A stretch of DNA of 15,427 nucleotides from Hadesarchaea archaeon (lineage in GTDB: Archaea > Hadarchaeota > Hadarchaeia > Hadarchaeales > Hadarchaeaceae). Below, piece after piece: positions 7,421 to 14,058 of the stretch. The DNA is taken from positions 1-15,427 of the forward strand of contig JAUWYN010000020.1 of NCBI GenBank assembly GCA_030615805.1. Reading direction: 5' to 3'. Positions within the stretch are counted from its first letter, which is position 1. Each line of letters begins with the position of its first letter. A program made the translations under genes and the position numbers. The notes beneath the pieces are model-generated. The model saw only the letters and a list, made by a program, of their open reading frames with translations. It was not told the DNA's origin and ran no database searches.

Positions 7421-7429
7421 CTCCCCGCG

Positions 7430-7714
7430 CTAACCGTCTGCCACCGGCGGGGAGATCGCGATCTCGTCCTTGTGCTTGAGCTTCGTGTGGATTCCACGGA
7501 TCTGCTGAATTCGCCGGCCGTTAAGCAGGATGTCGAAATACTCCAGGAGCTCCCCCGTCGTTGGATCCAGGATTGCTTCAACTACCTTGGGGTGGCGCCG
7601 GCTGAGCTTCATGAGTAGGGTATCCACGGTTTCGTCCTCATCGATCGGGACTTTTATCGTGCCAGTGCCCGCCTTTTCCCGCAGATCTCCATGTAACTTG
7701 ACTACGACTTCCAT
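7430..7714 (-). CDS. MoaD/ThiS-like ubiquitin-fold protein of the aldehyde oxidoreductase operon
   Basis: This 94-residue protein has the beta-grasp pattern: an opening strand MEVVVKLHGDLREKAG, a strand-helix centre with TVDTLLMKLSRRHP, an ILLNGR(R)I hairpin near 62-68 and a closing DEIAISPPVA strand. It belongs with MoaD, the sulfur carrier of molybdopterin synthase, and archaeal small modifiers (SAMPs). Such genes are often found beside tungsten/molybdenum aldehyde oxidoreductases and may supply or insert the pterin cofactor. The C terminus reads Ala-Asp-Gly instead of Gly-Gly, so the penultimate glycine usually needed for activation is missing. It starts one base after the stop of the oxidoreductase gene and ends nine bases before the membrane-protein gene, so it is surely cotranscribed. 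ThiS or SAMP function cannot be excluded. Confidence 0.82.
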   Translation of the reverse strand: MEVVVKLHGDLREKAGTGTIKVPIDEDETVDTLLMKLSRRHPKVVEAILDPTTGELLEYFDILLNGRRIQQIRGIHTKLKHKDEIAISPPVADG

Positions 7715-7715
7715 T

Positions 7716-9629
7716 TCATCGCTTCCGGGGGCGCTTGAGCTCGGCAGCTACGTCAGCCAGTCCAAGCTCGGTGAGCGTGCGCTCGGTGGGTTTTCCATCC
7801 GCGTCCCATTTGCGCAACCTGTAGTACTCGCGCAACATGACCTCAAGGTTCGCGACCTGACCCTTCCCAGGGCCCTCCGGCATCGGCTCGCGGGTGAAGC
7901 GCTCCGGAATCATGTCGTCCTTCGCGCTGAGCCCTTCCCGCACGTTGAACGCCCGACGGAGGTTACATATTCGTTCGGCAATGCGATACATATTCTTGAC
8001 ATCACCGAATTCTTTCACTCCGGTTGCAGCTGCCGAAGCCGCAGCGAAGTCGGACATCCAGAAGATCGGGGGCCACCCGCAGGAGTACCAGCAGACTATG
8101 AGCGAATCACGTATCGCAAAGGTGTCCTCCGCATCCTTCACGACCAAGGCCTTGTAGCGCTCGCCGTAGGGGTCGCATATTTCGGGTAACTTGTCTTTCC
8201 CGTAGCGCTTCGCAGCTGTATCCTCGTATCCAAGCTGGTCGACCGTGACGAGCGAGCGAAGGTGGTCGGCTCCCCGCACGGAAATCGCATGTGTCAGTGC
8301 CGCGCTTCTGTGCGTTCGCCCGTCCTGCCCGGAGATCTCCATCCCCTTGACGTGCATCACGTAGCGCTCCGTTCCCTTTCCAAGCTTGCGCGCTGCCTGA
8401 ACGCTGCCTTGCGCGAGCAGATCACCTATCCCCTCTCGAAACGCTATCCGCTCGATCAGCGTTACCATCACATCAGAATTTCCCCATTTTAGATTGAGGC
8501 CATCGCACTGCTTTCTAGTCACCAACCCTCGCTGGTAGCACTCCATCAACCAAGCTATGACGCAGCCCGCTGAGATCACGTCGAGCCCGTAAAGGTTGCA
8601 GAGTTGGTTCGCCTTGAGCACGGCGCCGAAGTCGTCGATGCCGCAGTTGGTGCCGAGCGCGTAAATTCCCTCGTACTCAGGGCCGCCCGAGATTGTGCCG
8701 CTGTACTTGCCCTTCCGGATGCGGTTCACTTTCTTGCACTGGATGGCGCAGACGAAGCACGAGCGGGTCTTTGCGTAGTACTTCTCACGTATCGTGTCCG
8801 CGTTCAGTCTATCCGCGCCCTCGAAGAGCCCCGTCTGATGGTTCCGCGTCGCGAGCTCGCCGATGTTCGATTTATAGGCAACGAGCAAAGGTGTGCCGTA
8901 CTTCATCATCTGCTGCGCTTGGGATTGCTTGAGCACCCGCTGGTTGGCATCATCGACCAGCTCCATGAATTTGTCATCGTCGGCCACGGTTACCGCCCGC
9001 GTACCGCGAACGGCGACCGCCTTCAAATTCTTGGATCCCATCACAGCCCCCAGACCTGTTCGGCCGAGGGCATCCTGATAATTGTTCATAATGCAGGCGA
9101 ACCGCACGAGGCGCTCGCCGGCTTGGCCTATGCACGCAACCTCTATCTCCCGGTCACCATGGCGCTCCCTGACCATGTCCGTGGTTTCCGCTGTATTGCG
9201 CCCGAGCAGATCCTTCGCCGAGCGGACCTCGACCGTGCCGTCGTCAATCCAAAGATAAACCGGACCCTTGGCGCGACCGTGTATCACAAGCATGTCATAG
9301 CCCGCGTACTTCAGCTCCGGGCCGAAGAACCCGCCACAGTGCGCCTCGCCCCAAATTCCGGTGAGCGGCGCCTTTGCGTAGGCTGCCCAGCGCCCGGAGG
9401 TCGGCCATAGTGTACCTGTGAGTGGCCCCGTGGCGAAGATGAGTCGATTCTCGGGAGCTAACGGGTCCAAGCCTGCTCTGAGCTCGTCAAAAAGAATTCG
9501 CGCGGCAAAGCCCGTACCACCCAAGTAGTTCAGAGCGAGCTCTTTGGGTAGAGGCTCAGCAAGCGTTTTTTTCCTCTCCAAGTCGACGCGCAAGATCTGA
9601 CCCGTGTAGCCGCCCAATGGGTACGACAT
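7716..9629 (-). CDS. aor: Aldehyde:ferredoxin oxidoreductase, tungsten (or molybdenum) pterin enzyme
   Basis: This 637-residue protein is the normal length for the AOR/FOR/WOR family, which oxidises aldehydes to carboxylic acids and passes electrons to ferredoxin. The N-terminal pterin-binding domain opens GGYTGQILRVDL (6-17) and carries LGGTGFAARILFDEL (36-50) and ATGPLTGT (66-73). GRTGLGAVMGSKNLKA (189-204) is the phosphate-contact loop seen in the family. The [4Fe-4S] ligands are Cys291, 294 and 298 (CFVCAIQC) and, by position, Cys513 in DSLIVCW. GGPEYEGIYALGTNCGI lies at 315-331. The ATG at 9629 gives the standard N terminus; a longer frame reaches 9794 but runs through the preceding ferredoxin-like gene. 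It lies five bases after that gene. The exact aldehyde and metal cannot be told from sequence; the nearby ketoacid oxidoreductase suggests amino-acid-derived aldehydes. Confidence 0.93.
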   Translation of the reverse strand: MSYPLGGYTGQILRVDLERKKTLAEPLPKELALNYLGGTGFAARILFDELRAGLDPLAPENRLIFATGPLTGTLWPTSGRWAAYAKAPLTGIWGEAHCGGFFGPELKYAGYDMLVIHGRAKGPVYLWIDDGTVEVRSAKDLLGRNTAETTDMVRERHGDREIEVACIGQAGERLVRFACIMNNYQDALGRTGLGAVMGSKNLKAVAVRGTRAVTVADDDKFMELVDDANQRVLKQSQAQQMMKYGTPLLVAYKSNIGELATRNHQTGLFEGADRLNADTIREKYYAKTRSCFVCAIQCKKVNRIRKGKYSGTISGGPEYEGIYALGTNCGIDDFGAVLKANQLCNLYGLDVISAGCVIAWLMECYQRGLVTRKQCDGLNLKWGNSDVMVTLIERIAFREGIGDLLAQGSVQAARKLGKGTERYVMHVKGMEISGQDGRTHRSAALTHAISVRGADHLRSLVTVDQLGYEDTAAKRYGKDKLPEICDPYGERYKALVVKDAEDTFAIRDSLIVCWYSCGWPPIFWMSDFAAASAAATGVKEFGDVKNMYRIAERICNLRRAFNVREGLSAKDDMIPERFTREPMPEGPGKGQVANLEVMLREYYRLRKWDADGKPTERTLTELGLADVAAELKRPRKR

Positions 9630-9634
9630 CTCTT

Positions 9635-10069
9635 TTACCCCCCCACCCGTTGCTCCTGCGCCACCGCCTCGGGCACCTGAAGCTTCAGCACGCGCGGCGG
9701 GCAGAACTTCACGCAAGCTGGGTCGCCCCCGCACAAGTCGCAGTTGATTGCCACGCGCTTCGTCGGGTGCATCCCCATCGCCCCGAACGGGCATGCCTCG
9801 ACGCAGGCGCCACAGCCTATGCAGGTTCGCTCATTTACTACCACGAGGCCGTCGTCGCGTTTGGTGATGGCTCCGACTGGGCACGCATCTCGGCACGGCG
9901 GCTTATCGCAGTGATGGCAGACAACCGGGTAATCGGTGAGCGGCTCCTCTCGGACGACCCAGATGCGGGTGGCTCGTAGGCCGAAAGCTCGATCGTGCGC
10001 ATGAACACATGCCACCGAACAAGCTTTACAACCCGTGCAGCCCTCACCCGCGTAAATTATCTTTGCCAT
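9635..10069 (-). CDS. Ferredoxin-like subunit with four [4Fe-4S] clusters, partner of the aldehyde oxidoreductase
   Basis: This 144-residue protein of the polyferredoxin type (HycB/DmsB/AorA-like) has all sixteen ligand cysteines in place: 11, 14, 17, 21; 51, 54, 59, 63; 83, 86, 89, 93; and 110, 113, 119, 123. Pro after the last cysteine of the second, third and fourth sets is as expected. It should relay electrons from the tungsten enzyme to ferredoxin or another acceptor in the cytoplasm; no signal peptide is seen. The start is the ATG at 10069, preceded by GGTGG with a four-base spacer. An in-frame upstream ATG at 10156 would add 29 residues unlike the family. It is the first gene of the operon. 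No FAD subunit follows, unlike the three-subunit AorABC enzyme of Aromatoleum. Confidence 0.88.
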   Translation of the reverse strand: MAKIIYAGEGCTGCKACSVACVHAHDRAFGLRATRIWVVREEPLTDYPVVCHHCDKPPCRDACPVGAITKRDDGLVVVNERTCIGCGACVEACPFGAMGMHPTKRVAINCDLCGGDPACVKFCPPRVLKLQVPEAVAQEQRVGG

Positions 10070-10221
10070 TTCTCCACCCAAAGGCTCAACCGTAGCGATG
10101 GGGGCGAGTGCTAAAAGGTTTTCGGGGCGGGTACGTAGACTAGAAAGGTCTAACAAAATTAGAAACGTATTAAAAAGAAGGCCATGTAGGTATTGTGTGC
10201 AAGCTAAATAGGGGTTTAAAC
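10070..10221. promoter_or_regulatory. Divergent promoter region between the aor operon and argG
   Basis: On the minus strand CCTTTTAGC (10118-10110) is a weak TATA candidate, about 26 bases before a start site near 10088, giving the aor operon a leader of about 19 bases with a GGTGG site at 10078-10074. On the plus strand TATTAAAA (10168-10175) is a TATA candidate for argG, with a start site near 10198 and a leader of about 24 bases. Between them TAGAC-N7-GTCTA (10136-10152) is a short inverted repeat that could be an operator, but five-base arms are easily found by chance. Confidence 0.4.
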
Positions 10222-11400
10222 TTGAAAGTTGTACTGGCCTATTCAGGGGGACTGGATACTAGCGTGGCCGTCCGTTTGCTTCAGGAGAAGTACAAGGCCG
10301 ATGTCATCACCGTTTCCGTCGATGTGGGACAGGACCCGAAGGAGCTGAAAGAGATAGCGAAAAAATCGAAGCAACTGGGGGCGATCAAGCACGTCCACGT
10401 CGACGCGCGCAGGGAGTTCGTCGAAGAGTACGTGTTCCGCAGCATCAAGGCGAACGGGCTCTACGAGGGCTACCCCCTTTCCACGGCCCTCGCGCGATAC
10501 CCGATAGCGAGCAAGCTGGTCGAGGTCGCGCGCAGGGAGCGGGCCGACGCGGTGGCGCATGGGTGCACGGGAAAGGGCAATGACCAGTTCCGCTTCGACA
10601 CGACTATTGCGATCAAGGCGCCGAAACTCAAAATTATCGCACCCATCCGCGAGCTCAACCTCGACCGGAAGTGGGAGATCAAATACGCACGTGAGCAGGG
10701 CATCCCAGTTGACGTGAGCAAGCCCTACAGCATCGACGAGAACCTCTGGGGGCGCTCGATCGAGGGGGGCGTACTCGAGGACCCCGCCAAAGCACCGCCC
10801 GAGCACATCTACACATGGACCCGCTCACCGGCTAAAGCACCGGCGAAGCCTCGCGCTGTTGAAATTGAATTTAAGAATGGTATACCCATAGCGCTCGATG
10901 GAAAGCGCATGGGCGGCCTCGAGCTCATCACTAAGTTGAACAAAATAGCTGGCACCTACGGCGTGGGAAGGATAGAGCTCATCGAGGATCGGATCCTAGG
11001 ATTGAAAGCGCGGGAGAATTATGAGGCTCCCGCGGCGACGGTGCTTATCCAAGCCCACCGAGCGCTCGAGCAACTCGCGCTGACGAAACAGGAGCTGGCA
11101 TTTAAGCAGGTGGTCGACCAAACCTGGGCGGACCTAGCGTACAGCGGGCTCTGGTTCGATCCGCTGCGCGAGGATCTAGATGCCTTCATCGATAGCACGC
11201 AAAACCGAGTTACGGGTAAGGTAAAGGTCGAGCTCAACCGCGGCAGCTCGCGCGTCATGGGGCGTAGCTCACCTTATTCACTCTACGACGAGGAGCTTGT
11301 CTCATTTGAACGCTACGGCTTTGACCAGCGCGATGCGATAGGGGTGATCAAATTCCACGCGCTCCAGAGCAAAATCCTGCGCAAGCGGAAGGGGGCATAG
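10222..11400 (+). CDS. argG: Argininosuccinate synthase
   Basis: This enzyme condenses citrulline and aspartate using ATP to make argininosuccinate, the penultimate step of arginine synthesis in the cytoplasm. From the chosen start it has 392 residues, standard for the family. The PP-loop AYSGGLDTSV is at residues 6-15. STALARYPIASKLVEVA and GCTGKGNDQFRFD follow in the N-terminal half, and YSIDENLWGRSIEGG in the middle; these contact citrulline, aspartate and ATP in known structures. The TTG at 10222 gives the typical N terminus (M-K-V-V-L-A-Y-S-G-G) and has GGGGTTT with its core four bases upstream. GTG at 10195 would add nine residues (starting MCKLNRG) and cannot be ruled out. It is the first gene of the arginine cluster, one base before argH. 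Confidence 0.95.
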   Translation: MKVVLAYSGGLDTSVAVRLLQEKYKADVITVSVDVGQDPKELKEIAKKSKQLGAIKHVHVDARREFVEEYVFRSIKANGLYEGYPLSTALARYPIASKLVEVARRERADAVAHGCTGKGNDQFRFDTTIAIKAPKLKIIAPIRELNLDRKWEIKYAREQGIPVDVSKPYSIDENLWGRSIEGGVLEDPAKAPPEHIYTWTRSPAKAPAKPRAVEIEFKNGIPIALDGKRMGGLELITKLNKIAGTYGVGRIELIEDRILGLKARENYEAPAATVLIQAHRALEQLALTKQELAFKQVVDQTWADLAYSGLWFDPLREDLDAFIDSTQNRVTGKVKVELNRGSSRVMGRSSPYSLYDEELVSFERYGFDQRDAIGVIKFHALQSKILRKRKGA

Positions 11401-11401
11401 G

Positions 11402-12883
11402 GTGCTTCGCCGGGGACGATTCGAGCGGGGCATGGACCCTCTGGCTAGCGAGTACATCTCCTCGATGGAGGCCGATGCTCGGATTTTCTACTCGGTCGTG
11501 CAGGTCAACCTAGCGCACACAATCATGCTCACTGAGCGGCAAATCATCGCCAAACAGGACGCGGCCGCCATCCTCCGGGCGCTCTACGAGATTCACGAGC
11601 GCGGCGTTGGAGGGTTGGAGCTGCGCCCGGAGCTCGAGGACATTCACATGGCGATTGAGGAATTCGTGACCAAGGCGACGAGTGAGGAGGTCGGGGGTAA
11701 ACTCAGCACCGCGAAGAGCCGCAACGACCAAGTCGCCACGGCTATCCGCCTGACCCTGCGCAAGAACCTGCTCGATGTTGAGGAGAGGCTGCTCGAGCTC
11801 GTGAGTGCCTTGATCACGCTCGCCGAGAAAAATACCGATGCGATAATGCCAGGCTACACCCACCTTCAGGTTGCACAGCCCACGACCTTTGCCCACTGGC
11901 TCGCCGCCCACACCTCCGCCATTCTCCGCGATGTCGAGCGCATCGAGCGGGCCTGCGATGCCGCGAACTCCTGCCCGATGGGAGCCTGCGCGCTCGCGGG
12001 AACGAGCTTCCCCATCGATCGCGTGCGGGTGGCGCATCTGCTGGGTTTCAAACGCATCGACGAGAACACCATGGATGCCATCAGCTCGCGCGACTTCGCC
12101 CTGCAGGCCATGAGCTCCCTAGCGATCGCGATGGTTAACCTCAGCAGGCTGGCCGAGGAGCTCGCGCTCTGGGGCTCGGCAGAATTTGACATGATAGAGC
12201 TACCCGAGGAGTTCGCGGCAACGAGCAGCATCATGCCTCAGAAGAAAAACCCAGTCGTGGCCGAACTCGCGCGTGCGAAGGCTGGACGCGTCCTCGGGAA
12301 TCTTTCAGGGGCCCTCGCGGTGATGAAGGCCCTACCCCAATCCTACAACCTCGACCTCCAGGACTTGACACCTTCACTGTGGAACTCCGTTGATGAGACG
12401 AGGGACAGCGCGGGGGTGATGGCGAAGTTCGTCAGCGCGGTCGAGCCGAAGCGGGAGACGATGCGCAAGCGAGCCGAAGGGGGGTTCGCGGCCGCCACGG
12501 AACTCGCCGATGTGCTCGTGCGGAAGGCAGAGTTGGCCTTCAGGGACGCCCACGCGATCGTCGGAAGGATGGTCGCCCGCGCAACCAAGGAGGGCCGAGC
12601 CCCGGGGGAGCTAAACATCGAGGATCTGCGGGCGGCGTCGAAGGAGGTTCTAGACAAAGAGGTCCACCTCACGCTCGAGGAGCTGAGGGAAGCGCTCGAC
12701 CTCGACAAGTGCATCGCAGCCCGGACGTTGCCGGGCGGCCCAGCGCCGAAGGCCGTCAAGGAACAGCTCAGGACCCTGAAGCGGGATGTGAAATACCGCG
12801 CGAAGCTCATGCGCGCCCGAAGGCGAGCAATTACAAAAGCAGAGGTGAAATTATTGAAGGATGCTAGGAGGCGTTCAAGATGA
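11402..12883 (+). CDS. argH: Argininosuccinate lyase
   Basis: This enzyme cleaves argininosuccinate to arginine and fumarate, the last step of the pathway. The 493 residues are at the longer end for the family. Landmarks of the fumarase/aspartase superfamily are all present: KSRNDQVATAIRL from 105, MPGYTHLQVAQPT with His154 near 149-161, and the signature SSIMPQKKNP (275-284) whose first serine is the catalytic base region. The N terminus retains a GRF motif. Translation starts at GTG one base after the argG stop, with a G-rich stretch at 11391-11395 as the ribosome binding site. ATG at 11432 is a weaker alternative that would cut into the conserved N terminus. The last residues are rich in Arg and Lys. 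It overlaps argC by four bases. Confidence 0.95.
   Translation: MLRRGRFERGMDPLASEYISSMEADARIFYSVVQVNLAHTIMLTERQIIAKQDAAAILRALYEIHERGVGGLELRPELEDIHMAIEEFVTKATSEEVGGKLSTAKSRNDQVATAIRLTLRKNLLDVEERLLELVSALITLAEKNTDAIMPGYTHLQVAQPTTFAHWLAAHTSAILRDVERIERACDAANSCPMGACALAGTSFPIDRVRVAHLLGFKRIDENTMDAISSRDFALQAMSSLAIAMVNLSRLAEELALWGSAEFDMIELPEEFAATSSIMPQKKNPVVAELARAKAGRVLGNLSGALAVMKALPQSYNLDLQDLTPSLWNSVDETRDSAGVMAKFVSAVEPKRETMRKRAEGGFAAATELADVLVRKAELAFRDAHAIVGRMVARATKEGRAPGELNIEDLRAASKEVLDKEVHLTLEELREALDLDKCIAARTLPGGPAPKAVKEQLRTLKRDVKYRAKLMRARRRAITKAEVKLLKDARRRSR
12866..12871 (+). promoter_or_regulatory. Shine-Dalgarno site of argC inside argH
   Basis: AGGAGG lies eight bases before the argC ATG at 12880, within the last codons of argH. 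It supports the ATGA overlap start and independent ribosome loading as well as translational coupling. Confidence 0.65.
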
Positions 12884-13908
12884 CGGTCACGGCTGCGGTG
12901 GTCGGGGCATCGGGCTACGCAGGTGTGGAGCTCTTTAGGTTGCTCGTCGGCCACCCCGAGGTGAAACTCGTTGGGGCCTACGATATCCGCAACGTCGGAA
13001 AGCGGGTGAGCGAGGTCCACCCGAACCTCCGGGGCTTGGTCGACCTGAGAATCGTCAAGCCTGATTATGCAAAAATCGGAAAGCAAGCCGACATCGTCTT
13101 CGTCGCCACCCCCCACGGCATCGCGATGAAATTCGTTCCAAAGTTGCTCAAGGGTGGTGCTAAGGTGGTGGACCTGAGTGCTGACTATAGGTTCGAGAAT
13201 GTCAGGGTATTCGAGCGCTACTACGTCAAGCACGAGAGTCCGCGGGTCAAGGCCGTGTACGGGCTGCCAGAGCTCCACCGCGCGAGGATCAAGCACGCGA
13301 AGCTCGTTGCGAGCCCGGGGTGCTACCCGACGGCCGCCATCCTCAGCGTGGCACCGCTGATCAAGCGGCGCCTGATTGACCTCGACCACATCATCATCGA
13401 CGCCAAGACCGGCACCTCTGGAGCTGGAGCCGCTCCCGGCGAGATAACTCACCACCCCATCACGGGTGCGAACATTCGGGCCTACGCCGCGACCACCCAC
13501 CGCCACGCCCCCGAGATCGACCAGGAGCTGAGCAAGCTGGCGGGGCGAAAGATCAAGGCCCACTTCACCCCTCACCTCATCCCCATTGTGCGCGGCATCC
13601 TCTCCACCACACATGTCTTCCTGCGCAAGCCGACAAGCGTGAAGGCCTTGCTCGGGCTCTACCGCAAGTTCTACGAGGGCGAGCCATTCGTGCGGGTGCT
13701 CGAGGAGCTTCCGGAGGTAAACTTCGTGGTCGGATCAAACTACTGCGACATCGGATTCGAGCTCGATGCGAGGAGCGATAGGTTGGTCGTGGTCGCTGCC
13801 ATCGACAACCTCATTAAGGGAGCCTCGGGACAGGCGATCCAGAATATGAACTTGATGTTCGGGTTTGATGAGGCAAGGGGATTAGAAGCCCCGGCGCTGA
13901 GGCCTTGA
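12880..13908 (+). CDS. argC: N-acetyl-gamma-glutamyl-phosphate reductase
   Basis: This enzyme reduces N-acetyl-glutamyl-5-phosphate with NADPH to the semialdehyde, the third step of ornithine synthesis. It has 342 residues, normal for the type-1 family. The Rossmann motif GASGYAGVELFRLL is at 9-22, FVATPHG at 74-80, LSADYRF at 99-105, YGLPELHR at 127-134 and the catalytic site ASPGCYPTAA with Cys148. A GxSGAGAAPGE stretch lies in the second half, and the C-terminal DNLIKGASGQAIQNMN helix rejoins the nucleotide domain. It overlaps the argH stop as ATGA. The related LysY of the LysW-dependent lysine/arginine pathway is a possible alternative in archaea. However, the next gene is argJ, which works on N-acetyl intermediates, and no lysW-like gene is seen, so ArgC is preferred. 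Confidence 0.92.
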   Translation: MTVTAAVVGASGYAGVELFRLLVGHPEVKLVGAYDIRNVGKRVSEVHPNLRGLVDLRIVKPDYAKIGKQADIVFVATPHGIAMKFVPKLLKGGAKVVDLSADYRFENVRVFERYYVKHESPRVKAVYGLPELHRARIKHAKLVASPGCYPTAAILSVAPLIKRRLIDLDHIIIDAKTGTSGAGAAPGEITHHPITGANIRAYAATTHRHAPEIDQELSKLAGRKIKAHFTPHLIPIVRGILSTTHVFLRKPTSVKALLGLYRKFYEGEPFVRVLEELPEVNFVVGSNYCDIGFELDARSDRLVVVAAIDNLIKGASGQAIQNMNLMFGFDEARGLEAPALRP

Positions 13909-13918
13909 CGAAACCCAC

Positions 13919-13973
13919 GTGAAATAAAGTTTAAATGCAATAAGTTGAGAATCAAAAGTTGATTTTATTTCGC
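13919..13973 (+). promoter_or_regulatory. Nested inverted repeats after argC: possible terminator or operator
   Basis: GTGAAATAAA (13919-13928) pairs with TTTATTTCGC (13964-13973), ten pairs with one G-T wobble. Inside the loop lies a second perfect repeat, AATCAA-AAG-TTGATT (13950-13964). Pyrimidine-rich runs follow at 13999-14013, such as are linked to archaeal termination. It may end the argGHC transcript, bind a regulator, or be chance in AT-rich DNA. This is the most structured part of the 150-base gap 13909-14058. Confidence 0.35.
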
Positions 13974-14017
13974 CATACGTTTGCTATTTCACACACAACT
14001 TTTCACTTTTCCCAGCA

Positions 14018-14029
14018 AACTTTAAAGTT
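14018..14029 (+). promoter_or_regulatory. argJ promoter: TATA box within a perfect palindrome
   Basis: AACTTTAAAGTT is a perfect 12-base palindrome centred on the TATA-like CTTTAAAG (14020-14027). A start site about 26 bases downstream falls near 14050, leaving a very short leader before the ATG at 14059 with GGTG at 14050-14053. The half-site AAAGTTG recurs at 13955-13961, and as its reverse complement in CAACTTTT at 13996-14003, so a regulator that binds several copies is conceivable. Confidence 0.45.
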
Positions 14030-14058
14030 GCCCCCGCGCCCTTGAGATTGGTGCATGC

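Noticed and set aside
8604..9410. A 268-codon open frame on the plus strand
   Set aside because: It lies wholly within the aldehyde oxidoreductase gene on the other strand, which has all its cofactor ligands. The frame has no recognisable domain or ribosome binding site.
9630..9794. A longer N terminus for the aldehyde oxidoreductase
   Set aside because: The extra 55 residues are encoded across the end of the ferredoxin-like gene and are Ala/Gly/Arg-rich. The family's N terminus matches the ATG at 9629.
12343..13614. A 423-codon open frame on the minus strand across the argH/argC junction
   Set aside because: It is antisense to two clearly conserved enzymes. Its translation is low-complexity and matches no family I know. 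Long antisense frames are expected opposite G/C-ending codons.
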